Source: Flavobacterium muglaense (GTDB taxonomy: Bacteria; Bacteroidota; Bacteroidia; Flavobacteriales; Flavobacteriaceae). From it: 64,000 nt of DNA. Of the stretch, positions 10,124-19,524 are shown piece after piece (position 1 is the stretch's first letter; the number at the start of each line of letters is the position of its first letter). Position numbers and translations under genes: made by a program. Under the pieces are notes generated by a model, which worked only from the letters and a program-made list of their open reading frames with translations, had not been told where the DNA came from and made no database searches. Location: contig NZ_JACRUK010000001.1 of NCBI RefSeq assembly GCF_014305155.1, positions 95,159 to 159,158 on the forward strand, in the 5' to 3' direction.

Positions 10124-13100
10124 ATGATGAAATCACTTAAAATGAAATTGATTTTTGCACTCTTAGCAGTGCTATCCATGCAACTTTCTTTTGCTCAAGA
10201 AAAGACTGTTTCGGGGATTGTTTCAGATGCTTCAGGCCCCATTCCTGGAGTAAATATAATTGTTAAAGGGACTAAAAATAGCTCCCAAACAGGTTTTGAT
10301 GGAAAATATTCCGTAAGCGCTAAGCCTGGAGATGTATTGATTTTTTCATTCGTAGGAATGGAAGACAAAAGTATCACTGTAAAAACAGCTACGACATATA
10401 ATGTCACTATGACATCTTCTGCACAATTAATGGAAGAAGTAGTAGTAGTTGGTTATGGAACTCAAAAAAAGAAAGAAGTAACAGCTTCTATATCTAAAAT
10501 CAAAGGATCAGATATAGCAAACTTAGTTACACCAAGTTTTGAAGGTGTTTTAGCTGGTAGAGCAACTGGAGTTCAAGTAACTACTACATCTGGAATTATT
10601 GGAGTTGCTCCAAAAATTAGAATTAGAGGTGTTGCTTCACTTACCGGTGGAACAAATCCGTTAATTGTACTTGATGGTGTACCAATCTTAACCGGAGACA
10701 TTGGAGGTGCAGCAAACACCAACGGATTAGGGGACATTAATCCTGCAGATATTGAATCATATGAAATATTAAAAGATGGAGCGGCAACGGCAATCTACGG
10801 CTCACGAGCATCTAATGGAGTAATACTTATTACTACTAAAACTGGAAAAAAAGGACAGCTAAAAGTAAACTTTTCAAGTACTTTAGGAGTTGCAAGTGCC
10901 GCAAAAAAATACGATTTACTAGAAACTCCTGATTTCTTAGTAATATCAAATGAAAAAAGAACCAATAGAGGTCAAGCACCATGGGCAATTGGTAACACTT
11001 ATAATACTGATTGGCAAAGTGCAATTTTAAGAAATGCTACTCAATTAGATCACAACCTATCATTTAGCGGTGGGTCTGATAGAACTAAATATTACTTATC
11101 ATTATCTTTAACTGATCAAGAAGGGATCAACTTAGCGAATGACATGTCAAGATACTCGATTAGAGCAAATGTTGATCAAGATGTGAACAAGTGGTTAAGT
11201 ATTGGAACAAATTTAAGTGTTACAAGAACCGAATACAACGGTTTAAACACAAGTGCAAGCGGACTTTCTGGAAACATTTTTAACGCTATCAGACAAGTAC
11301 CTAACGTACCAATTTATGATACTACTAACCCAACTGGATATAATTTAACACAACCTTTAACTTCAAATACTGTAGGACAAGGATTAAATACTGACCCAGT
11401 AGGTGATAATATTACAAATATTGTTTACGTTCTAAACAACAACAAATACTATTCAAAAGTAAACAGAACATTTGCAAATGTATATGCAAATGCTAAAATC
11501 ACTTCTGATTTAAGTTTTAGAATGCAATTAAGTTCAGACAATTCAATCACTAATGGTTTTCAATACTGGAATCCAATTCATGGTGATGGTCGTTCTTCAA
11601 ACGGCTACATATATAATGACAATACTGAATACTTAAGATGGAACTGGCAAAATGTATTAAATTACAAGAAAACTTTTGCAGGAAATCATAATATCGGAGC
11701 AACATTAGTGTCTGAATACCAAAAACAAACTGCAAAATACTTCTTTGGAGAAGGTAAAGATTTATTATCTAATTTTTACAACCAAAATTTAGTAACAAAC
11801 TCATACGCAACAAAAGACTCAGGTGGATCAGTTACAGAAAACGGAATTATCTCATACTTAGGGCGTTTTACATACAACTTTAAAGAGAAATATTTCATCC
11901 AAGGATCTATCAGAAGAGATGGTATATCTAAATTGAGTGAATCCACAAGATGGACTAATTTCCCAGGGGTATCTGCTGGATGGACTGTAACTAACGAAAG
12001 TTTTATGGAACCTATCAGAAATATTGTGTCTGAATTAAAACTACGAGGATCATACTCTGAAGTTGGAAACACAGACATAGGTAACTATCCATACAAAGGA
12101 CTTACAATTAGCTCACCATACGGAGCATTAAACGGTATTGGTTATTCGCAATTTGGAAATGATGCACTACAATGGGAACAAAGTAAAAAAATTGACTACG
12201 GTGCTGAATTAGGTCTTTTCAATAGTCGTTTAAACTTAACTTTTGACTATTACAGAAACAATATTGACAAATTAATATTAGCTGTACCTACATCGCCTTC
12301 ATTAGGAATTCCTGGAAATACAATCAACAAAAACATTGGAAAAATGTACAATGAAGGTTATGAGTTTTCTGCGAATTACAAAGTAATCAACACTGCAAAT
12401 TTCAGCTGGAATGTTTCAACGAACATAACTCTATCTAAAAATAAGGTAACCGAATTATATAATGGTCAAGATTTAATTGGTGGCTCTTCTACGGACACTA
12501 ACATTGCTCCAAACATTATTACAAGAGTTGGAGAGTCTGTAAATTCACTATACGGATATAAATATTGGGGAGTAAACGCCGCAAATGGTAACCCTGTTTA
12601 TTACAAAGCTGATGGATCATTGGTTCAGGGTAACCTGAGTACTACATCATATTTTGTTTATGACCCTGCAAACCCTGCAAGCTTAGCTACTGCAGCTAGT
12701 TTAGGTACAGCTGACAAAAAAATACTAGGTAACACACTACCTACTTATTTTGGATCTTTTAGTTCAAATATGACTTACAAAAATCTTGATTTTGGTTTCA
12801 TGTTTAGATTTAGTGGAGGAAACAAAATCTTTAACGGAACAAGAAGAGAGTTAATGAATCAAAACTTCAACAACAACGGTACAGAAATTTTAGGAAGATG
12901 GCAAAGTGTTTCTAACCCTGGAGATGGATGGACGCCTAGATTATATGCAAGTTCAAATACTTTTACAAACCTTTCAGGTAGCGCAACGTCACGTTTCGTA
13001 GAAAGTGGAGATTTCATCTCACTAGATAATATCAGCATAGGATATAGCCTACCAAAAGATTTACTTAACCATGTAAAACTTGATAAATTTAGAATTTTTG

Positions 13101-13231
13101 TACAAGCGCAAAACATCTGGTTAATCAGTAAATACAAAGGTATCAATCCTGAAATGGAAACTTTCGGTGTAGATGTAAACGGTACACCTCGTTCACGTGC
13201 CTTTTCAATGGGTATAAATGTTAGTTTATAA
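10124..13231 (+). CDS. SusC/RagA-family TonB-linked outer-membrane transporter (second copy)
   Basis: TonB-dependent importer of 1035 residues with a signal peptide ending in LSFAQ, a carboxypeptidase-regulatory-like domain (about 25-100), a plug domain (VVVGYGTQKKKEVTASIS, then GSRASNGVILITTKTG), and a barrel ending in GINVSL. Two adjacent ATGs (10124 and 10127) and a third six codons in are all possible starts; the first is used. The susD partner follows within a few bases. Its N-terminal domain is closely similar to that of the SusC protein encoded divergently at 5.1-8.3 kb. No degradative enzyme or regulator flanks the pair, so the transported compound is unknown. Confidence 0.93.
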   Translation: MMKSLKMKLIFALLAVLSMQLSFAQEKTVSGIVSDASGPIPGVNIIVKGTKNSSQTGFDGKYSVSAKPGDVLIFSFVGMEDKSITVKTATTYNVTMTSSAQLMEEVVVVGYGTQKKKEVTASISKIKGSDIANLVTPSFEGVLAGRATGVQVTTTSGIIGVAPKIRIRGVASLTGGTNPLIVLDGVPILTGDIGGAANTNGLGDINPADIESYEILKDGAATAIYGSRASNGVILITTKTGKKGQLKVNFSSTLGVASAAKKYDLLETPDFLVISNEKRTNRGQAPWAIGNTYNTDWQSAILRNATQLDHNLSFSGGSDRTKYYLSLSLTDQEGINLANDMSRYSIRANVDQDVNKWLSIGTNLSVTRTEYNGLNTSASGLSGNIFNAIRQVPNVPIYDTTNPTGYNLTQPLTSNTVGQGLNTDPVGDNITNIVYVLNNNKYYSKVNRTFANVYANAKITSDLSFRMQLSSDNSITNGFQYWNPIHGDGRSSNGYIYNDNTEYLRWNWQNVLNYKKTFAGNHNIGATLVSEYQKQTAKYFFGEGKDLLSNFYNQNLVTNSYATKDSGGSVTENGIISYLGRFTYNFKEKYFIQGSIRRDGISKLSESTRWTNFPGVSAGWTVTNESFMEPIRNIVSELKLRGSYSEVGNTDIGNYPYKGLTISSPYGALNGIGYSQFGNDALQWEQSKKIDYGAELGLFNSRLNLTFDYYRNNIDKLILAVPTSPSLGIPGNTINKNIGKMYNEGYEFSANYKVINTANFSWNVSTNITLSKNKVTELYNGQDLIGGSSTDTNIAPNIITRVGESVNSLYGYKYWGVNAANGNPVYYKADGSLVQGNLSTTSYFVYDPANPASLATAASLGTADKKILGNTLPTYFGSFSSNMTYKNLDFGFMFRFSGGNKIFNGTRRELMNQNFNNNGTEILGRWQSVSNPGDGWTPRLYASSNTFTNLSGSATSRFVESGDFISLDNISIGYSLPKDLLNHVKLDKFRIFVQAQNIWLISKYKGINPEMETFGVDVNGTPRSRAFSMGINVSL

Positions 13232-13241
13232 AAAAAATATT

Positions 13242-14780
13242 ATGAGAAATATAATAAAAACACTATTACTTTCTGTAATTGTTTTCGGAATGAATTCATG
13301 TACAGAAGAAAAGATCTTAAATCTTAGTCCAATTAACAATATTGCAGACGACGCAGCATTTTCGACACCTTCATTGATTGAGTCTAGTATGAATGGAGTT
13401 TATAATGCGGCAGGTGTCGGACAATACAACTCAACTAGTGCAAATGGAGGAAGAGGATATATCTGGGGAGCAGCATTTGTAGAACAAGGAGAATGTAGAG
13501 GAGAAGACGCAGTAAATGCTGCTACTTTTTACCAACTTACCTACACCGCTACTTACGATCCTACAACTGCTAATAATTCATATTACTGGATTGACGGATA
13601 TCGATTAATAAACAGATGTAACTTAATGATCGAAGGAGTTACCGCTGCAGTTGCGAGTGGTACAATCACGCAAGCTGTTGGAAACGACTATATTGGTCAA
13701 GCAAAATTTCTAAGAGCTATTACGCACTTTGAGTTATTAACTTATTTTGCTAGACCTTATAATTTTACAGCTGGTGCAACTCATCTTGGTATTCCTTACA
13801 GAGAAGTAGGGATTAATACGCAAAGTGAAATTGATTCTGAAATCTTAAAACCAAGAAATACTGTAGCTGAATGTTATACTAAAATCTTAGCGGATTTAAA
13901 TGATGCTGAGACTTTAATTACAACAAATACAATATCAAAAGCGTCTAAAAACGCTGCAATTGCATTTAAAACTAGAGTATATTTACACAAAAGAGATTGG
14001 CCTAATGTAATAACAGAAGGTAGTAAACTAAATACTGCCTATACTCTTACTGCACTTCCTAGTGGTGTTTTTACTAATAATTTAGCGAACACAGAGTCTA
14101 TTTTCTCTATTCAACATTCGGCTACCAGTAATCCTGGTGTAAATGGTGCATTAGCTAGTATGTTAAAAACACGAGCTCTCGTTACTATAAGTCCAATTAT
14201 TTGGAGAAACGCTAGCTGGTTACTAGATGACAAAAGAAGAGAAGAAGGCGTGATGATCTACACTGCTTCAGGTAGAAAATATACCAATAAGTACATTGAT
14301 GCTACAAACTTAAGCGACGCATCTCCAGTAATTAGATATGCTGAAGTACTATTGAACATGGCAGAAGCTAATGCTCGTTTAATAACACCAGATCTTGGTA
14401 CAGCATTGACTTTATTAAACAGAGTAAGAAATAGATCTTTGGCAACTCCTGCAACTCAAGCTTATACTGCTGCTACATTACCTACTCAAACAGATATGGT
14501 AAAAGCAATCCTTGTAGAAAGAAGAATTGAATTTATCATGGAAGGACGCAGATGGTCTGATATTCACAGATTACAAGGTGACAACATCGCTCCTATTGAT
14601 GGTATTCCAGCAAAAATTGCAAACGGAGCTCCAGCAGCTTCATTATTCACCTTAGGAACTCCTTATACTGGAACTTTCGGTGTTCCAGCAATACCTGGAT
14701 CGGACTATAAATTTTTATGGCCAATACCTCAATTAGAGTTAAACACAAACCCAGGTTTAGGTCAAAACCCAGGTTGGTAA
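13242..14780 (+). CDS. SusD/RagB-family nutrient-binding lipoprotein (second copy)
   Basis: Surface lipoprotein of about 512 residues, partner of the SusC protein just upstream. The signal peptide ends in a lipobox (FGMNSC). SusD landmarks include QAKFLRAITHFELLTYF, the helix AEVLLNMAEANARL, and LVERRIEFIMEGRRWSDIHRL near the C terminus, ending in PGLGQNPGW. The frame is open a further 24 bases upstream, overlapping susC, but the ATG at 13242 gives a clean lipoprotein signal and sits 10 bases past the susC stop. A strong terminator follows the stop, closing a two-gene operon. Confidence 0.92.
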   Translation: MRNIIKTLLLSVIVFGMNSCTEEKILNLSPINNIADDAAFSTPSLIESSMNGVYNAAGVGQYNSTSANGGRGYIWGAAFVEQGECRGEDAVNAATFYQLTYTATYDPTTANNSYYWIDGYRLINRCNLMIEGVTAAVASGTITQAVGNDYIGQAKFLRAITHFELLTYFARPYNFTAGATHLGIPYREVGINTQSEIDSEILKPRNTVAECYTKILADLNDAETLITTNTISKASKNAAIAFKTRVYLHKRDWPNVITEGSKLNTAYTLTALPSGVFTNNLANTESIFSIQHSATSNPGVNGALASMLKTRALVTISPIIWRNASWLLDDKRREEGVMIYTASGRKYTNKYIDATNLSDASPVIRYAEVLLNMAEANARLITPDLGTALTLLNRVRNRSLATPATQAYTAATLPTQTDMVKAILVERRIEFIMEGRRWSDIHRLQGDNIAPIDGIPAKIANGAPAASLFTLGTPYTGTFGVPAIPGSDYKFLWPIPQLELNTNPGLGQNPGW

Positions 14781-14805
14781 AACTTCATTAAATTAAGCTT
14801 AACTA

Positions 14806-14842
14806 AAAAGCTGTCTAGAAATCATTCTAGACAGCTTTTTTT
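14806..14842 (+). terminator. Intrinsic terminator after second SusCD operon
   Basis: A perfect 15-bp inverted repeat built on AAAAGCTGTCTAGAA surrounds a 4-base loop and runs into a T tract. It begins 25 bases past the susD stop. Confidence 0.88.
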
Positions 14843-14920
14843 AATTAGTGATACCGATTTACCCAACAATTGCAAACCATAATTCTATCTTTCTACATAA
14901 AAACAATAACATTGTTATAA

Positions 14921-14957
14921 AAAAAACTCGGTGCTACCATGTAGCACCGAGTTTTTT
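14921..14957. terminator. Bidirectional intrinsic terminator (lipB side)
   Basis: A 17-bp perfect inverted repeat (core ACTCGGTGCTAC) with a 3-base loop, flanked by A and T runs on both sides. It serves the minus-strand lipB transcript and acts as a second stop for the plus-strand SusCD transcript. Confidence 0.85.
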
Positions 14958-14988
14958 ATTATATGGCAGTAAAGGATTTATTTGACCA

Positions 14989-15687
14989 CTAAACCAAAGC
15001 AGCCTCAAACAAACTAGAAAAATGTTTCAAAATTTTACTTTTCACTTCTTCCTCATCTATCTTACTTACACCTAATTCAACGTTTAATGAAGTGACCGCT
15101 TTACCTCTAATCCCACATGGAATGATATTATCGAAGTATCCTAAATCGGCATTGACATTCAAGGCAAATCCATGCATAGTTACCCAGCGAGAAGCACGAA
15201 CACCTAATGCACATATTTTTCTTGCAAATGGCGTTCCTACGCCCAGCCAGACGCCTGTTTCGCCTTCGCTACGACCGCATTCTAATCCGTACTCTTGCAA
15301 GGTTAAAATAATTGATTCTTCTAGAAAACGCAAGTATTTATGAATATCTGTAAAGAAATTCTCTAAATCTAAAATAGGATATCCTACCACTTGACCCGGC
15401 CCGTGATACGTAATATCACCGCCACGGTTTATTTTATAGAAAGTAGCTCCTTTTGCCTCTAATTGCGACTCCGATAGAAGAAGATTACTTAAATCACCAC
15501 TTTTACCTAATGTATATACATGTGGATGCTCTACAAAAAGAAAATAATTAGGGGTTTCTAACTCTAATTCTTCTCTACGGTTCCTAATTTTCAGGTCTAC
15601 AATACCTTTAAACAATTCTTCTTGGTATTCCCAAGTTGCTTTGTAATCTTTATTTCCAAGATCTTGAAGCTGTATTTTTTTATTCAT
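14989..15687 (-). CDS. lipB: Octanoyltransferase LipB
   Basis: Transfers octanoate from acyl carrier protein to the lipoyl domains of dehydrogenase complexes, the first step of endogenous lipoate synthesis. About 232 residues, cytoplasmic. Family signature: RGGDITYHGPGQVVGYPI, then the catalytic Cys in IPCGIRGKAVTSL with the Lys just after it. The longer reading frame opens at a TTG and would overlap the upstream lipoprotein gene; the ATG at 15687, right after that gene's stop, is preferred. Near-contiguous spacing suggests co-transcription with the two lipoproteins upstream. No lipA is present in the window. Confidence 0.94.
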   Translation of the reverse strand: MNKKIQLQDLGNKDYKATWEYQEELFKGIVDLKIRNRREELELETPNYFLFVEHPHVYTLGKSGDLSNLLLSESQLEAKGATFYKINRGGDITYHGPGQVVGYPILDLENFFTDIHKYLRFLEESIILTLQEYGLECGRSEGETGVWLGVGTPFARKICALGVRASRWVTMHGFALNVNADLGYFDNIIPCGIRGKAVTSLNVELGVSKIDEEEVKSKILKHFSSLFEAALV

Positions 15688-15688
15688 T

Positions 15689-16468
15689 TTATTCAAATTC
15701 TACTTTAAAACTTAAATCCATATTGTCTGAAAGATTTTCCATAGCAATGTCTTTTACAAAACTCTTTCTATCTGCTGCTATTACAACGCCTGGCATCGAT
15801 ACTGTTTTTATTTTTTTAGGAAAATGATATTCAATTGAATATTTACATTCCTTTAAAAAATCTCCTAACTTTTTCGAAAATTCATCTTCAGGCTCTTCCT
15901 CTTTTTGGGGCTGTGTTTTTGATTTTTCCTTTACTAACTTCTTTTGTTGCGACTTTGTTAAGGTAACTGTTTTTGTAAAATATTTACCATCATAGCTAAA
16001 ACTGGTATTACTTGCATTTTTATCCTTAGCAGGAGTTATCTTTTTTGCTGGAATTTTTTTATCTGAAAGGGATAACAATGATGCCGCTTTAGTTGGTGAC
16101 ATCATATTGGACATACTATCTACGGCAGGAAAATCAAACTCCATGTCATAGCTAAATTCCTTTTCGATCTCATTAATTTTCATTTTTACCCGAAAGCCTT
16201 CAAGCAACTTGAATTGTGCTTTTTCAACCTCAGATAATTTGGAAATACTGTCTTTTAATGGCAACATTATTTCTTTAAAAGTAAAAGTAGAGTCCATTAC
16301 TTTGGGAACTTTAGTAGAATCTGTGGATTTGCCCATTTTCATTAGAGCCGAAACGTCAAAACCATAAGAAAATGTACCCGAACCATCTTCGTTCATTACC
16401 ATTTTTTCTTTGATGGTGCAACTTGTAAAAACAAAAATCGAGAGTAATACTACGTATATCTTCTTCAT
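15689..16468 (-). CDS. Lipoprotein of unknown function, paralogue of its neighbour
   Basis: Predicted lipoprotein of about 259 residues: signal peptide with lipobox VFTSC, then a GSG-containing stretch (NEDGSGTFSYGFD), a Lys/Pro/Gln-rich linker near residues 185-200, and a C-terminal block YHFPKKIKTVSMPGVVIAADRKSF. The same C-terminal block appears, diverged, in the gene just upstream, so the two arose by tandem duplication. The frame extends seven codons beyond the chosen ATG, but MKKIY gives the normal signal peptide. It is followed immediately by lipB. I do not recognise the family and assign no function; the fold may be a DUF-type periplasmic beta domain. Confidence 0.75.
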   Translation of the reverse strand: MKKIYVVLLSIFVFTSCTIKEKMVMNEDGSGTFSYGFDVSALMKMGKSTDSTKVPKVMDSTFTFKEIMLPLKDSISKLSEVEKAQFKLLEGFRVKMKINEIEKEFSYDMEFDFPAVDSMSNMMSPTKAASLLSLSDKKIPAKKITPAKDKNASNTSFSYDGKYFTKTVTLTKSQQKKLVKEKSKTQPQKEEEPEDEFSKKLGDFLKECKYSIEYHFPKKIKTVSMPGVVIAADRKSFVKDIAMENLSDNMDLSFKVEFE

Positions 16469-16524
16469 CTTTTTTTTGTAAAGATACAAACTCTACTTTA
16501 AAAGACTAAACTGTTTTGCATTCA

Positions 16525-17250
16525 TTAGTCCAATACTACCTCTAGATTCGTACTAACAGGGTTCTTTAAAAAATCTAAAATAGCAAACTGCAACTCGAAA
16601 GATTTTTTATCAGCACTAATTATAGCATTAGGATTTGAAACCGATTTAATTTTACGTGGAAAATGATATTTAAGTAAATAAGTTTGAACCAAGTTATATT
16701 GATATACTTTATTGTAAGATTCAAGTTTTTCCTTTTGCTCCTTAAACATCGCTTCATCAGTTATTGAAACAACTCTATTGAATTGATTGTCCTTTAATGT
16801 GTATCGAATGTTATAATAATGTTCTTCGGCAGTTAATGCGTAATTGTGCACGATATCACTAATATAATTTTCTGTTTTCGAAAGATCAGCCACATCCGCT
16901 ACTTTTTGAAAATCTTGTGAAATGGTCGTTCTAAAATCCTTATCAAAAGCACTTTTTTTAATATGTACTTTCACATTTTTAAACTTATTGAACATCTCTT
17001 GCTCAGTAGCGGTATATTTAACAAAATTATTATTGTATTTAGCAATATAATCTTGAAAAATATAGGTAGTGTCCTCAAATACAGTTTCTTTAGTATATTG
17101 CTCTCCTGCTATTTGCATATAGCTGTTTTCATTCCTATGACTATCAAATTCTATCGTTCCAGAATTATCCGAATTTATATTTAGAGTTTCGGTAACCTCA
17201 CAACTATTTAAAAATACCAACGCGAGTAGTAATAGAATATTTTTTTTCAT
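16525..17250 (-). CDS. Lipoprotein of unknown function, tandem paralogue
   Basis: Predicted lipoprotein of 241 residues with lipobox VFLNSC. It resembles its downstream neighbour at both ends: NSDNSGTIEFD near the start and YHFPRKIKSVSNPNAIISADKKSF near the end. The middle differs, consisting of charged helical sequence in place of the neighbour's Pro/Gln linker. The gap to the neighbour is 56 bases, so the two are probably co-transcribed with lipB. Function is unknown. The shared C-terminal motif (YHFP-[RK]-KIK-[ST]-VS) suggests a common conserved domain. Confidence 0.72.
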   Translation of the reverse strand: MKKNILLLLALVFLNSCEVTETLNINSDNSGTIEFDSHRNENSYMQIAGEQYTKETVFEDTTYIFQDYIAKYNNNFVKYTATEQEMFNKFKNVKVHIKKSAFDKDFRTTISQDFQKVADVADLSKTENYISDIVHNYALTAEEHYYNIRYTLKDNQFNRVVSITDEAMFKEQKEKLESYNKVYQYNLVQTYLLKYHFPRKIKSVSNPNAIISADKKSFELQFAILDFLKNPVSTNLEVVLD

Positions 17251-17329
17251 TTTATTTTTTTTTCGGCACTAAAAGTAATACGATTTAATTTTTCAAACTA
17301 AATTTTAACAAAATATTCTTACAATAAAA

Positions 17330-17352
17330 AAGACACCTTGCTAGAGTGTCTT
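17330..17352 (-). terminator. Intrinsic terminator after arylsulfotransferase-like gene
   Basis: AAGACAC and its complement form a short stem with a 9-base loop and a T run on the minus strand, 43 bases past the gene's stop. Confidence 0.7.
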
Positions 17353-17395
17353 AGTCCTATTTACTGGGGCATCATCTGCAATATTTTTTTGTCCA

Positions 17396-18826
17396 TTATT
17401 TACATGAGGTCGAAATTAAATTTACATCTTCAATTGTACTTCCAGATATCAAGGTATGCCCCGTAAATCCACTATAAGTTTTAGGATAAAAAGTGCTTCT
17501 GAAAACACTATTTTGTGCAGCGGTAACACCTTGTTTCAAAACACCTGAAGTGCTTACTGGATTGATGTATTGCCAAACGGTAGTACCACTACTATTTATT
17601 TCGGTAAAAATCCCCGCTGGACCATTACAAAAAAGCACGTTACCATTGGACAATTGTTGTGCGCCAGAAATATTTTGAGCATACAAGCTATTTGGATTTC
17701 CGTAATTGTAATTCCATGATGTTGTAGCAGGTAAATAAGGTAGTGTTTGCGTATAATTGTACCCGCTCACAGGTGGTTTTATAATTTCTATTGTCGAATA
17801 ATTCCCTCCAGTTCTTCCGTTTCCATTATTGAAAATCATAATTTGGTTTTCGAATGGAAATCCCGACTCTATCCAATAAGCGTTATGTTGTCCGAATAAT
17901 TGCGTTGTTGTTCCCGTGTTGTATGCCAAGGAATTCCCCCATCGATAAAGTAAATCGCCACCATTACCTGAGTTTCCTCCCGCATGACTTTTGGCTTGAG
18001 CAGTAGTTGTACTGTGATCAATAATCCATACTTCATTAAAGGAATGCGAACTAACCAATATTTGATCTAATGAAGCATTATAATCTATTGAATTAAGATG
18101 AATCCAATCTTGATTTGTAGCACTTGCATTGTAATTGATATTGATCAATTTTGAAGATGAAGCTACGGTATTAAAATTCGCTTTAGATGCGTCAAAATCT
18201 TGAACTAAATGATCCCATAAATGCCATTCCCAAACAATGGTACCTCCAGAAGTTCCTGTAGGTTTGATTTCAATTATTTGCTCACTCCACACAGTTGTGG
18301 GAACCAAATTTGGATTTCGCCCTTGTGCAATAGCTTCTGTATTTGTTTTTGACTCCCATGCTATCACTAAAATATTCCCGTTAGGCAAAGCTTTTACATC
18401 GTGATGTTGACATTGTAAAGCATCCGAAATTGTATAACTCCAAGTCACATTTCCGTTCCAATCTATTTTTTCGATAATTCCACCTTTTCCACCTGCATTA
18501 AAAGTAGTGTTATTGGTGTTTCCTGGACGCAGTAAGCTACCATCTGACAACAAATAGCATGACTGTCCTGGTTTATAACTGCTTGCCCAAGTTTTTACTT
18601 GCTTCCCGCATTTATCAATTAAATAAGTGGTGTTGCTGCCTATTGGTGCAAACAAAACATAGCCATCATTTAGTGCTCCAGCATCGTTACGAATTAATCC
18701 TACGGTATTTAAAACTGCCGGAATTACTGGGGTTTCACTAGGGTTATCATTTGAAGTACTACAAGAAATCACCATTATAAAGATGAAAATCGAAGATATT
18801 ACTACTGCTATTTTCTTATTGGTCAT
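17396..18826 (-). CDS. Arylsulfotransferase (ASST)-like secreted beta-propeller lipoprotein
   Basis: Secreted protein of 476 residues with lipobox VISC followed by an Asn/Ser/Pro linker. The body is built of repeated blades (GYVLFAPIGSNTTYLID, GGIIEKIDWNGNVTWSY, LSNGNVLFCNGPAG) and carries several conserved His residues (QCQHHDVKALPNG, WIHLNSIDYN, GQHNAYWIESG), as in the ASST family, which transfers sulfate from phenolic sulfate esters using a His intermediate. Here the assignment to that reaction is inference from family resemblance. It lies 38 bases after the SCO gene and may be part of the same transcript, in a cluster of secreted proteins with a copper chaperone. Confidence 0.65.
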   Translation of the reverse strand: MTNKKIAVVISSIFIFIMVISCSTSNDNPSETPVIPAVLNTVGLIRNDAGALNDGYVLFAPIGSNTTYLIDKCGKQVKTWASSYKPGQSCYLLSDGSLLRPGNTNNTTFNAGGKGGIIEKIDWNGNVTWSYTISDALQCQHHDVKALPNGNILVIAWESKTNTEAIAQGRNPNLVPTTVWSEQIIEIKPTGTSGGTIVWEWHLWDHLVQDFDASKANFNTVASSSKLININYNASATNQDWIHLNSIDYNASLDQILVSSHSFNEVWIIDHSTTTAQAKSHAGGNSGNGGDLLYRWGNSLAYNTGTTTQLFGQHNAYWIESGFPFENQIMIFNNGNGRTGGNYSTIEIIKPPVSGYNYTQTLPYLPATTSWNYNYGNPNSLYAQNISGAQQLSNGNVLFCNGPAGIFTEINSSGTTVWQYINPVSTSGVLKQGVTAAQNSVFRSTFYPKTYSGFTGHTLISGSTIEDVNLISTSCK

Positions 18827-18864
18827 ACTTTCATGGCTTATGGTTTCTTATCCCTTTAAAATGC

Positions 18865-19524
18865 TTAATTTTCTTTTTTTAATGTAATAATATCCTCAAT
18901 AATTCTATCCATTTCTATAGCAAGGGTACCATTATAAATTCCTCGTATGCGTTGTTTTTTATCCACCAAAATAAAATTTTCAGTATGTAAAAAATCATTC
19001 GCTTTCCCGAAATAACCAATAGAATCTCCAGCGAAATATTGTTTTTTCGCTATTGAATAAAGCGCCTCTTTGTCACCGGTAAGCAAGTGCCATTTTCCAG
19101 AAATACAACCTTTTTCTTTAGCGTATTCTTTCAATACTGGAACTTTGTCAATCTCTGGAGCAACAGTATGTGATAATAATAAAACAGCATCATCATTCTT
19201 GAATTTGTTTTGCAAAATCTCCATGTTATCGGTCATCTTTGGACAGATACTACCACAGCTGGTAAAAAAGAAATTAGCTACATAAATTTTACCGTCAACC
19301 GTTTCTTTTGTTATTGTTTCGCCATTTTGATTGGTGAAAGAAAAGTCAGGAATAGTATGGATTTTAGTATATTCAGGACTGTCTGCGCTAATCCATTCTG
19401 GAGTAAATTCATAGGAATTAAAAAAGGGAAGTCCCTCATCATCCTCTTTTACTTTGTTGCAAGAGGAGGTTATAATTACTAGCGCAATTAATAAAGTCCA
19501 GTTGTTATTTAATACTTTTTTCAT
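18865..19524 (-). CDS. SCO1/SenC-family copper chaperone lipoprotein
   Basis: Thioredoxin-fold lipoprotein of 219 residues. The lipobox ends in TSSC. The copper site is the CxxxC pair in TSCGSICPKM together with the His in LLSHTVAP, all three expected ligands being present. SCO proteins deliver copper to the CuA site of cytochrome oxidase or act as periplasmic thiol/copper redox factors. The start overlaps the end of the upstream YwqK-like gene by 20 bases, which implies translational coupling. Neighbours are a YHYH protein and an ASST-like propeller, none of them an oxidase subunit, so its target is not shown by context. Confidence 0.88.
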   Translation of the reverse strand: MKKVLNNNWTLLIALVIITSSCNKVKEDDEGLPFFNSYEFTPEWISADSPEYTKIHTIPDFSFTNQNGETITKETVDGKIYVANFFFTSCGSICPKMTDNMEILQNKFKNDDAVLLLSHTVAPEIDKVPVLKEYAKEKGCISGKWHLLTGDKEALYSIAKKQYFAGDSIGYFGKANDFLHTENFILVDKKQRIRGIYNGTLAIEMDRIIEDIITLKKEN

